Assembly: GCF_025717065.2 (NCBI RefSeq)
Contig: NZ_JAOVZO020000020.1
Location: 868,001 to 932,000, forward strand
DNA: 64,000 nucleotides
Reading direction: 5' to 3'
Origin: Tahibacter soli
GTDB taxonomy: Bacteria; Pseudomonadota; Gammaproteobacteria; Xanthomonadales; Rhodanobacteraceae
Each line of letters starts with the position of its first letter. Positions within the stretch are counted from its first letter, which is position 1. Made by a program: the position numbers and the translations under genes. Shown in pieces: positions 57,009-64,000 of this stretch. Under the pieces are notes generated by a model that was not told where the DNA came from, searched no databases, and worked only from the letters and a program-made list of their open reading frames with translations.

Positions 57009-58282
57009 TGCACGAGTTCGCCCGCGAGCGGCAGCGCGGCGGCCACTTCGAATCGGTAGCGCCCGCCGGACTCGGATTCGCGCGCCCAGACGCCCGAAAA
57101 CCACGCCGCCGGCAGCGGCAGCCCGAGCGCGCGCACGCGGCGAACGCGCCACGTCAGCGCACCGTCTTCGACCGCGACCGCGAAGCCGAACGTGACGAGG
57201 CCGAGCCGCTCGTTGAGCAGACCCGCCTGCTCCCACAGCCGCGACGTCATCGGATAGCGGCCGAACTGCCGCGTCCACGTTTCGCCGGCCGGCTGCGCGT
57301 CGATATCGACGGTCAGCGGCGCGTCGGTCAGCGCCGGCGGCAGGCCGGTTGCCCAGCCGCACAGGCGCGAGAGCAGGCCCTTGCCGCGCGTGATCGTCGC
57401 CGCGCCCCGATAGCGCCGCTTGCCTTCGGCCAGATGCAGCGAACGCACGCGCGGCGGCAGCTGCGCGAACGCGGCGCCGAGCAGGCGCGGAAACACGAGC
57501 GGCGATGTCGAATCCGTCGGCGGGGGCTCGATCCAGACCAGGCTCGCGAACCGGCCCGTCGGCCGGCCGCGCCGGTGCGAATAGAAACGCTCGTCGACCA
57601 GCGTATCGAAACCGCCGCCGGCAACCGACGCCACGCCCGCGGCCGCGAGCCGCTGGCGCGCGAGCGCATACAGGTCGCACAGCCAGTGCCCCGGCCGCGT
57701 CGGCGCGAACGCCCGCGCCGCGTCGGGATCGTGCGCGACGAACGCGTCTCGCACCTCGTCGCCGACCTCGTAGCTCGCCGCGCCGATCGCGGGGCCGAGC
57801 CACACGCGCAACCGCGACGGCGGCGCTTCGAACCTTCGCAGCGCCGCCTCGATGACGCCGGCGGCCAGGCCGCGCCAGCCGGCGTGGATCGCGGCGACTT
57901 CGCGGCCGTCGTCGCTCGCGACGAGCAGCGGCAGGCAATCGGCCGTCAGCACCGCGCAGACGACGCCGGGTTCGCGCGTATAGACCGCGTCGGCCACCGG
58001 CTCGTCGGTATGCGCAAGACCCGCCGGCGGCGCTTCGTGCGGCGCGTGCACGTCGATGCCGTGCACCTGACGCAGCCAGACCGGTTCGCCGGGCAGTCGC
58101 AGCAGTTCCACCAGCGCCGCGCGGTTCGCGAGCACGAATTCGGGCCGGTCGCCGCAGCGCGAGCCGAGATTGAACGATTCGTGCGGCGGCGGCGAATGCC
58201 CCGGCAGATCGCGCGTCGTCACCGCGGCACGGACGCCGCGCGGCGCGTCCCAGTCCGGCGTCAGCGCGCGCGCGTCGCTCAT
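56981..58282 (-). CDS. pgeF: PgeF/YfiH laccase-fold protein fused to DUF4166
   Basis: A 433-residue protein. Residues 1-251 are a complete PgeF (polyphenol-oxidase/YfiH) domain, a purine-nucleoside or mis-crosslink editing enzyme of peptidoglycan: [18 protein letters not shown] (Cys116), [13 protein letters not shown] (His133), ending GRFASLVWI where normal PgeF proteins stop. After a 10-residue linker a DUF4166 domain begins ([20 protein letters not shown]) and runs to the end. No stop separates them, so this is an in-frame fusion. It overlaps rluD by ATGA and DUF393 by 11 nt. Confidence 0.88.
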   Translation of the reverse strand: MSDARALTPDWDAPRGVRAAVTTRDLPGHSPPPHESFNLGSRCGDRPEFVLANRAALVELLRLPGEPVWLRQVHGIDVHAPHEAPPAGLAHTDEPVADAVYTREPGVVCAVLTADCLPLLVASDDGREVAAIHAGWRGLAAGVIEAALRRFEAPPSRLRVWLGPAIGAASYEVGDEVRDAFVAHDPDAARAFAPTRPGHWLCDLYALARQRLAAAGVASVAGGGFDTLVDERFYSHRRGRPTGRFASLVWIEPPPTDSTSPLVFPRLLGAAFAQLPPRVRSLHLAEGKRRYRGAATITRGKGLLSRLCGWATGLPPALTDAPLTVDIDAQPAGETWTRQFGRYPMTSRLWEQAGLLNERLGLVTFGFAVAVEDGALTWRVRRVRALGLPLPAAWFSGVWARESESGGRYRFEVAAALPLAGELVHYAGWLDVD

Positions 58283-59268
58283 CGGCGGCGGCCGTTCTCG
58301 GCGTCGAGGTGTTCTTTCGTGTCGGCGCGCAGCGCCTTGACCAGCGTCGCGAGATCGTCCGGCCGCTCGGCTTCGACCGCGACGGTCTTGCCGCCGGCCG
58401 GATGCGAAAATTCCAGGCGCTCGGCGTGCAGCGCCTGGCGCTTGAAGGCGCGCAGCGCCTCGCCGAGGTCGGCCGTCGCGGCCTTCGGCAGCTTCATGCC
58501 GCCGCCGTACAGCGTGTCGCCGACCAGCGGATGGCGGATATGCGACATGTGCACGCGAATCTGGTGCGTGCGGCCCGTTTCGAGATTGCACTGCAGCAGC
58601 GTGTGTGCGCGGAAGCGCTCGCGCACGCGATAGTGCGTGACCGCCGGCCGGCCGGCCGGTTCGTCGACGATCGCCTGCTTGACGCGGTCGCGCGGATGCC
58701 GGCCGATCGGCGCGTCGACCGTGCCGCCGGAAATCATCGGCCCGATCACCAGCGCCTCGTACTGCCGGTGCATCGCGCGCTCCGAAAGCTGCTCGACGAG
58801 GCTCGTGTGTGCGCGCAGCGTGCGCGCGACCACCATGAGGCCGGAGGTGTCCTTGTCGAGCCGGTGCACGATGCCGGCCCGCGGAATCTCGACCAGCGAC
58901 GGATCGAAGTGCAGCAGTGCGTTCTGCAACGTGCCGGCCGGGTTGCCGGCGCCCGGATGCACGACGAGGCCGACCGGCTTGTTGATCACCAGCACGTCGG
59001 CGTCTTCGTAGCGGATGTCGAGCGCGATGTCTTCGGGCGCGAGCGGCACCTCCTGCGAGGCCACGGCGGCGAGGCTCACGCGCTCGCCGCCCTTGACGAG
59101 CTGGCGCGGGGGCACGGTTTCCCCGTTGAGCTGGGCGTCGCCGGATTTGATCCACGCGGTGAGGCGCGAGCGCGAATAATCGGGAAACAGCTCGGCCAGC
59201 ACCTGGTCGAACCGGCGTCCGGCCAGGGCCACGGGGATTTCTTGGGTCAACGCAATTCGTTCATTCAT
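58279..59268 (-). CDS. rluD: 23S rRNA pseudouridine synthase RluD
   Basis: A 329-residue RluA-family enzyme: N-terminal S4 domain ([22 protein letters not shown]), then the catalytic domain with HRLDKDTSG (catalytic D138) and [13 protein letters not shown]. It modifies helix 69 of 23S rRNA. ATG 59268 is chosen; the frame above is not coding. It is divergent from bamD and followed by pgeF, the same order as rluD-yfiH beside bamD in E. coli. Confidence 0.96.
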   Translation of the reverse strand: MNERIALTQEIPVALAGRRFDQVLAELFPDYSRSRLTAWIKSGDAQLNGETVPPRQLVKGGERVSLAAVASQEVPLAPEDIALDIRYEDADVLVINKPVGLVVHPGAGNPAGTLQNALLHFDPSLVEIPRAGIVHRLDKDTSGLMVVARTLRAHTSLVEQLSERAMHRQYEALVIGPMISGGTVDAPIGRHPRDRVKQAIVDEPAGRPAVTHYRVRERFRAHTLLQCNLETGRTHQIRVHMSHIRHPLVGDTLYGGGMKLPKAATADLGEALRAFKRQALHAERLEFSHPAGGKTVAVEAERPDDLATLVKALRADTKEHLDAENGRRR

Positions 59269-59351
59269 CGGGGATTCGGCCTCGCCGGGGCGGGGCACAA
59301 TACTTTTCGGCTATGATCGCGGCCCGCATTTTCGCAGAGCGTGGCCTCCCC

Positions 59352-60176
59352 ATGCGAGTTTCTTCGCTGATCCGCCTTGTCCTGATCGTCCTCGTCATTG
59401 CCGTCGCCGGCTGTTCGCGTGGCAACAAAAAAGGCGACCCGATCGAAACGCTGCCGGTGGACCAGGTCTACGCCCTCGCCAAGCAGTCGATGGAAAACAG
59501 CAACTACGACCGCGCCGCCAAGTCGTACGAGCGCCTGATCGCCCGCTTCCCGTTCGGCCCGTACACCGAGCAGGCCCAGCTCGAACTGGGCTACGCGCAG
59601 TACAAGGACCACAAGGAAGAAGAGGCCTACTCGTCGGTCAACCGCTTCATCAAGACGTATCCGACGCACAAGCACATCGATTACGCCTACTACCTGCGCG
59701 GCCTGATCAATTTCGACCGCACCAACGGCCTCCTTGAGCGCTACATCGGCCGCGACCAGGCCAAGCGCGACCAGGGCTTCTCCTCGCAGGCGTTCGAAGA
59801 CTTCGGCGAGCTGCTCAAGCGCTACCCGGAAAGCAAATACGTGCCGGACGCGCGCCAGCGCATGATCTACCTGCGCAACAACATGGCCCGCGCGGAACTG
59901 AATGTCGCGCTGTACTACCTGCGCATCAAGGCCTACGTCGCCGCGGCGAACCGCGCCGAGAAGATCGTCGAAAACTACCAGCGCACGCCGCAGGCCGTCG
60001 ACGCGCTCGCGGTGATGGTCGAAAGCTACGGCAAGCTCGGCCAGGAAAAACTCAGCGCCGACGCGCGCCGCGTGCTCGAAGCGAACGACCCGGATCACCC
60101 GTACTTCAAGGGCCACTTCCCGCCCAAGCGCAAGAGCTGGAAGCGCATGATCCCGTTCACCAACCGCGACAAGTAA
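59352..60176 (+). CDS. bamD: Outer-membrane assembly lipoprotein BamD
   Basis: A 274-residue lipoprotein with signal LVLIVLVIAVAGC (lipobox VAGC, C21) and five TPR-like repeats (YALAKQSMENSNYDRAAKSY, EEEAYSSVNRFIKTYPTH, NVALYYLRIKAYVAAANRA). It is part of the BAM complex that inserts beta-barrel proteins. A -10-like TATGAT lies at 59312-59317. ATG 59352 is the one that gives a lipoprotein signal. The length is about 30 residues above E. coli BamD. Confidence 0.96.
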   Translation: MRVSSLIRLVLIVLVIAVAGCSRGNKKGDPIETLPVDQVYALAKQSMENSNYDRAAKSYERLIARFPFGPYTEQAQLELGYAQYKDHKEEEAYSSVNRFIKTYPTHKHIDYAYYLRGLINFDRTNGLLERYIGRDQAKRDQGFSSQAFEDFGELLKRYPESKYVPDARQRMIYLRNNMARAELNVALYYLRIKAYVAAANRAEKIVENYQRTPQAVDALAVMVESYGKLGQEKLSADARRVLEANDPDHPYFKGHFPPKRKSWKRMIPFTNRDK

Positions 60177-60259
60177 CCCGCCGCTTATAACCGCCGGCAG
60201 CGTCGCCCGCCGCCGGCGCCGCCGCTATAGTCAGGGCTCTACCCGATCCGGGGACGAGC

Positions 60260-60802
60260 ATGAGCGAGATCACGCAGCTGTTGGGCGAGGTTCGCGCCGG
60301 CGACGGCGACGCGTGGAACCGCGTCGTCGCGCTGCTCTACGACGATCTGCGCCGCCTCGCGCAACGCGTGAAGGCCGGCGCCCACTCCCTCGACGCCACC
60401 GCCCTCGTGCATGAATGCTGGCTGCGCTTCGCAGACGGCGGCGCGCGCGGCATCGCCGACCGGGCGCACTTCTTCGCCGTCGCCTCGCGCGCGATGCGCC
60501 AGATACTCGCCAACCACGCCCGCGACCGTCTCGCGCTCAAGCGCGGCGGCGGCGCGCGCCGCACGACGCTCGACGACGTCGACATCGCGGCCGATCGCGA
60601 AGCCGACGAACTCGTCCGGCTCGACGCGCTGCTGACGCAGCTCGCGCGCGACGACGAACGGCTCGTGCGCGTGGTCGACTGCCGCGTCTTCGGAGGCCTG
60701 AGCGAAGCGGAGACCGCCGACGCGCTCGGCCTGTCGCTGCGCACCGTGCAACGCCTGTGGGCGCAGGCGCGCGCACGCCTCACCGCGCTCGTCGAAGCGT
60801 AG
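60260..60802 (+). CDS. ECF-type sigma factor
   Basis: A 180-residue sigma-70-like factor of the short ECF group often paired with Ser/Thr kinases. Region 2 is ALLYDDLRRLAQRV with ALVHECWLRF; region 4 is the helix-turn-helix GLSEAETADALGLSLRTVQR. No anti-sigma factor gene is next to it. Its stop TAG overlaps the GTG start of the following kinase gene (TAGTG), so the kinase probably controls it or is controlled with it. A -10-like TATAGT lies at 60226-60231. Confidence 0.92.
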   Translation: MSEITQLLGEVRAGDGDAWNRVVALLYDDLRRLAQRVKAGAHSLDATALVHECWLRFADGGARGIADRAHFFAVASRAMRQILANHARDRLALKRGGGARRTTLDDVDIAADREADELVRLDALLTQLARDDERLVRVVDCRVFGGLSEAETADALGLSLRTVQRLWAQARARLTALVEA

Positions 60803-63102
60803 TGAGCCCGCTCGACCGGCTGCTCGAACCCGGCCGCCTGTTCCAGGGCGCGCTGGTGCAGAGCCTGCTGCGCGAGCGCTGGCCGACGCGCGAGCTGCAT
60901 CCGGGCCAGGCGGTCGGCCCGTTTCGCGTCGTGCGCGAACTCGCGCGCGGCGGCATGGGCATCGTCTACCTCGCGCGGCGCGCCGACGGCGAGTACGAGC
61001 AGACCGTCGCGGTCAAATGGCTGCCGTGCGGCGCGCAGGGCGACGAACGCCTCGCGCAGTTCCGGCGCGAGCGCCAGATTCTCGCGGGCCTGTCGCATCC
61101 GCACATCGCCCGGCTCGTCGACGGCGGTCGCAGCGACGACGGTCATCTGTGGTTCGCGATGGAGCACGTCGACGGCCTTGCCGTCGATCGCCACGCCGAC
61201 GTCTGCGCGCTGTCGTGGCGCGAACGCGTGAACCTGCTGCTGCCGATCGTCGAAGCGGTGCAGTTCGCGCACGGACGGCTCGTCGTGCATCGCGACATCA
61301 AGCCGTCGAACGTGCTCGTCGACGCCGAAGGACGCGCCAAGCTGCTCGACTTCGGCATCGCCGCGTGCACGGCCGACGACGCGGCGCGCGCGGCCTTCAC
61401 GCCGGGCTACGCCAGCCCGGAACAGCGCGCCGGCGCACCGCCCGACGTCGCCGGCGACATCTGGCAGCTCGGGCGGCTGTTCGAAGTCGTTCTGGGCGAT
61501 GCGCGCGTGCCGGCCGATCTCGCCGCGGTGGTCGCCAAGGCGCGTGCGCCGACGCCGGCCGAGCGCTATCCGAGCGCGTCGGCGCTGCGTGCCGATCTCG
61601 CCCGCGTGCTCGCGTACCGGCCGGTCGCGGCGTGGCCGGCGAGCCTCGCTCACCGGGTCGAACTGCGCGTGCGCGCGCATCCGCTCGTCGCGCTCGGCGG
61701 CGCGCTGACGCTCGTCGCGTTCGTCGCCGTCGTCGCCGGTTTCATGCTCAACCTCGCACGGCAGCGCGACGCGGCGGAACGCGCGCGCAACGTCGCGGTC
61801 GCGGTCAACCGTTTCATCAACGACGACCTCCTGCCCGGCACCGATCCGGTGCGGCCCGGGTCGGGCGACATCCGCGTCGTGGAACTCTTGGCCGGCGCGC
61901 TCGACAAGGTCGAGCGCCGGCTCGCCGACATGCCCGAGGTCGCCGGCGAGATCAACCTCGGCCTCGGCCGTTCGCTCGCTGGCCTCGGCCGCTACGACGC
62001 GGCCGACCTCGCGCTCGGCCGCGCCGCGGCGCAGCTGGCCGCGACGCGCGGCGCCGGACACGACAGCGTGCTGCGCGCGCGGCTCGCGCGCATCCAGATC
62101 CGCATCGGCGACCGGCAGATGAAAGCGATGGAGGCCGATACGCTCGCGCTGCGGCACGACGCCGTCGCCGCGATAGGCGCGGACGCCCCGCTCGTCGCCG
62201 AGATCGACAGCCAGCTCGCGCGCGCCGCGTTCCTGCGCGACGACTTCACGCTGTGCCGCACGCGTTTCGATGCGTTGCTCACACGCCACGAATCGATACC
62301 GCGCGCGGTGCTGGCCGATATCTACCTCGGGCTGTCGGTATGCGAGGCGCGCCTCGGCGACGCCGTGCCCGCGCTCGCGCACGCGCGCCAGGCGCACGCG
62401 CTGTCGGCGCTCGAAAGCGGCGCCGACCACCCGCTCACGCTCGAAACCGGCATCGCGATCGAAACCGCGCTGACCGCGCTCGGCCGCTACGACGAAGCCG
62501 TGGCCGAGCTGCGCGACATCGTCGCGCGCCTGGGCCGGCGCTACGGCGAGGAACATCCGACGACGCTGACCGCCGTGCACGACCTCGGCTTCACGCTGAC
62601 GTGCGCCGGCAATCCCGTCGAAGGCGCGCAGTGGCTGCGGCGCGCGGCCGACGATCGCGGCCGCGTAATGGGCCGCGACCATCCGTGGTTCGCGATGAGC
62701 CAGGCCGTGCTCGCGATGGCGCTGATCGGCAGCGGCGATCTCGACGCCGCGGCCGGCGCGCTCGACGCGGCCGACACAGCGCTCGCCGCGCACCCGGGCG
62801 GCAATGCGCTCGCGCGCCTGGCGACGCTGCACAACCGCGCCGACCTCGCGCTCGCCGCCGGCCGCAACGACGATGCCGCGCGCCTGTTCGCGCGGGCACT
62901 CGCCGACGCGGCGGCGATCTATCCGCCCGGCCATCAGCGCCTGACGATGCTCGAACTCGGACGCGGCCTGGCGCTCTCGCGCGGCACCGATCCCGACGCG
63001 GGCCGCGTGCTCGTCGTCGACGCGCTCGCGCGGCTGGGCGACAAGCCCGATTGCCGCGCCGGGCGCATCGCCCAGGCGCGGCAGGTTGCGGCGGTACGCT
63101 AG
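60802..63102 (+). CDS. Membrane Ser/Thr protein kinase with TPR sensor domain
   Basis: A 766-residue kinase starting with GTG at 60802. Residues 40-280 form a Hanks-type kinase: glycine loop ELARGGMGIVYLA, K72 (VAVKW), catalytic HRD 163-165 (HRDIKPSNV), DFG 183-185. One membrane segment at 294-318, then a periplasmic TPR-rich domain to the end (AGLGRYDAADLALGRAAAQL, TALGRYDEAVAELRDIV). Coupled to the ECF factor. The same pair layout is common in Lysobacterales. It ends on CTAG shared with the convergent protease gene. Confidence 0.93.
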   Translation: MSPLDRLLEPGRLFQGALVQSLLRERWPTRELHPGQAVGPFRVVRELARGGMGIVYLARRADGEYEQTVAVKWLPCGAQGDERLAQFRRERQILAGLSHPHIARLVDGGRSDDGHLWFAMEHVDGLAVDRHADVCALSWRERVNLLLPIVEAVQFAHGRLVVHRDIKPSNVLVDAEGRAKLLDFGIAACTADDAARAAFTPGYASPEQRAGAPPDVAGDIWQLGRLFEVVLGDARVPADLAAVVAKARAPTPAERYPSASALRADLARVLAYRPVAAWPASLAHRVELRVRAHPLVALGGALTLVAFVAVVAGFMLNLARQRDAAERARNVAVAVNRFINDDLLPGTDPVRPGSGDIRVVELLAGALDKVERRLADMPEVAGEINLGLGRSLAGLGRYDAADLALGRAAAQLAATRGAGHDSVLRARLARIQIRIGDRQMKAMEADTLALRHDAVAAIGADAPLVAEIDSQLARAAFLRDDFTLCRTRFDALLTRHESIPRAVLADIYLGLSVCEARLGDAVPALAHARQAHALSALESGADHPLTLETGIAIETALTALGRYDEAVAELRDIVARLGRRYGEEHPTTLTAVHDLGFTLTCAGNPVEGAQWLRRAADDRGRVMGRDHPWFAMSQAVLAMALIGSGDLDAAAGALDAADTALAAHPGGNALARLATLHNRADLALAAGRNDDAARLFARALADAAAIYPPGHQRLTMLELGRGLALSRGTDPDAGRVLVVDALARLGDKPDCRAGRIAQARQVAAVR

Positions 63103-63686
63103 CGATTCATGCGCAGCGTATGCGTCCAGCTGTGGTCGTACGCGGCCGACACGGTCCAGTTGTAGTTCGACCACGTGTAGCCTTCGCCGGGCCACGGATT
63201 CATGTAGCCGACGCGCTGCGTGCCGCTGCGGTCGTCGTAGCCGTAGCCGACGAGGAAATGCCCGCCGCCCGAGTACCAACCGAAGCGCATGACGAACGGG
63301 CGGTTGTTGTTGACGTCGCCGACCACCGCGTTCCAGCTCAGCGCGTAAGCCGAACCGCTGCTCGGCACGCCCCAGTTCGACAGGATGCCCTGGATCGTGC
63401 CGCCGCCGCCGTAGATGCCGTTGGTGACGTTCGCGTACGAGTTCCAGTTGAACACCGTGCTGCCGCACGCGTCGCGGCGGCCGAGCGCCCAGTTGGCGAC
63501 CGCGCACTGGCTCGGATTGGCGTTGTACCAGCGCAGCACGTCGACCGACACCGCGGCCCAGCACCAGTTGCTGTGCTCCTGGATCACCTCGGGCACGTTG
63601 AGATAGCGATAGCCGCTCGCGGCGACCGCGCCGGTCGCCTGCGCGGCGAGCAGACCGAAGATCACAAAGCGCAAAAGCGATTTCAT
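63099..63686 (-). CDS. Secreted papain-like cysteine protease
   Basis: A 195-residue exported protein (signal peptide ending AVAA). QEHSNWCWAAVSVDVL places the candidate nucleophile at C42; GGHFLVGYGYD gives H142 and MNPWPGEGY N162, a C-H-N triad in papain-like order. The WCWAA motif is typical of secreted C39-like/AvrRpt2-type papain-like proteases. AGGGG lies 8 nt before ATG 63686, inside the end of the preceding gene. Possibly an interbacterial or host-directed hydrolase; nothing here shows the target. Confidence 0.85.
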   Translation of the reverse strand: MKSLLRFVIFGLLAAQATGAVAASGYRYLNVPEVIQEHSNWCWAAVSVDVLRWYNANPSQCAVANWALGRRDACGSTVFNWNSYANVTNGIYGGGGTIQGILSNWGVPSSGSAYALSWNAVVGDVNNNRPFVMRFGWYSGGGHFLVGYGYDDRSGTQRVGYMNPWPGEGYTWSNYNWTVSAAYDHSWTHTLRMNR

Positions 63687-63688
63687 GA

Positions 63689-64000
63689 TTATTCCCCTTG
63701 TTGACCGGCGAGACCGCGACCGACGCCATCGCGCAGCTGCGCGGCGAGTTCGGCGTCTGCGTACAGACCGTCGCCCCCGTGCTTGCCGACGGCCGCGAGC
63801 CGCAGCGATTCGCGCGCGGCCCTGAGCGGCGCATAGCGCGCCTTGCCGCCGTCGCCGACCGCGATGAAGTCGGAGGTTGCGGCATTGACGCGCACGTAGC
63901 GCAGCGCCTGGCCCGCGCGGGCGTCGACCACCGCGTCGATCTCCTTGGCGAGCCCCGCGCCGCCGAACGACACGGCCTGCCAGCCGCCTGCGTCTTCGAC
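63689..64000 (-). CDS. Unidentified protein, 5' end outside the window
   Basis: The leftward frame is open from the window edge (VEDAGGWQAVSFGGAGLAKE at the edge) to a TAA at 63689-63691, giving the last 103 residues of a protein I do not recognise. It lies 2 nt upstream of the papain-like gene on the same strand, with that gene's ribosome site inside its end, so the two are cotranscribed. The Ala/Gly-rich sequence has no visible membrane segment. Coding is supported by position more than by family. Confidence 0.55.
   Translation of the reverse strand, partial: VEDAGGWQAVSFGGAGLAKEIDAVVDARAGQALRYVRVNAATSDFIAVGDGGKARYAPLRAARESLRLAAVGKHGGDGLYADAELAAQLRDGVGRGLAGQQGE

Noticed and set aside
60337-63885. 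An 1182-codon leftward open frame antisense to the sigma factor and kinase genes
   Set aside because: Arg/Ala/Val-rich translation without domains; the opposite strand holds a kinase with all catalytic motifs.

Overview
The window is high-GC (strong G/C at third codon positions) and reads as a Gammaproteobacterium of the Lysobacterales (Xanthomonadales), most likely near Rhodanobacteraceae. Grounds: the aspS / yebC / ruvC-ruvA-ruvB / ybgC-tolQRAB-pal-cpoB-queE-queC-tRNA-Lys block typical of gammaproteobacteria; a SUF operon headed by an Rrf2 regulator of the Xanthomonas type; paired CCCTCTCCCC hairpin repeats; many TonB-dependent receptors; and secreted proteins with small W-[YW]-...-SG-x-G modules. 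No prophage, insertion sequence or CRISPR array was seen. Assignment to genus is not possible by eye.

Layout. 1-475: end of a HutD/Ves protein. 488-629: five different perfect hairpins in a row. 630-9075: iron module, with piuC and a Fiu/PiuA-type siderophore receptor, then an operon (PepSY, DUF2271, DUF4198, ApbE, flavodoxin-type reductase). Both units carry Fur-like boxes; DUF2271 has a DGVSGAT flavinylation-type motif. 9288-11867: secreted trypsin-like protease with two P domains. 11910-18812: SUF Fe-S assembly operon (regulator-sufB-sufC-sufD-sufS-sufU-GNAT-Rieske protein), interrupted twice by hairpin repeat pairs. 19021-24464: secreted beta-propeller protein, and a membrane-bound winged-helix/propeller regulator translationally coupled to amgK-murU (peptidoglycan sugar recycling). 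24505-28782: signalling cluster (degenerate Hpt protein, hybrid histidine kinase, GAF-EAL protein). 29095-41028: tRNA-Lys, queC, queE, Tol-Pal, ybgC, ruvB, kup, ruvA, ruvC, yebC, all leftward. 41299-43528: rightward insertion of a secreted protein and a TPR-sulfotransferase. 43543-47095: alpha/beta hydrolase, aspS, a DUF3011 protein and an FmdB zinc ribbon. 47681-51693: AraC regulator and a TonB-dependent receptor with codon use suggesting high expression. 51774-54441: clpB with a sigma-32-like promoter. 54509-59268: secreted protein, saccharopine-dehydrogenase-like protein with a run-on tail, DCC/DUF393 protein, PgeF-DUF4166 fusion, rluD. 59352-60176: bamD. 60260-63102: ECF sigma factor and a Ser/Thr kinase with TPRs. 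63099-64000: papain-like secreted protease and the end of an unidentified gene.

How it fits together. Iron is the main theme of the first 18 kb: siderophore uptake, extracytosolic flavin-based reduction and Fe-S assembly. The middle is envelope maintenance (Tol-Pal, wall-sugar recycling, BamD) alongside DNA repair and tRNA modification. The most unusual points are the five-hairpin cassette, the flavinylation-linked iron operon, the PgeF-DUF4166 fusion beside a gene whose stop was apparently lost at a repeat, and three helically phased GTCACG repeats between an AraC gene and its neighbouring receptor.
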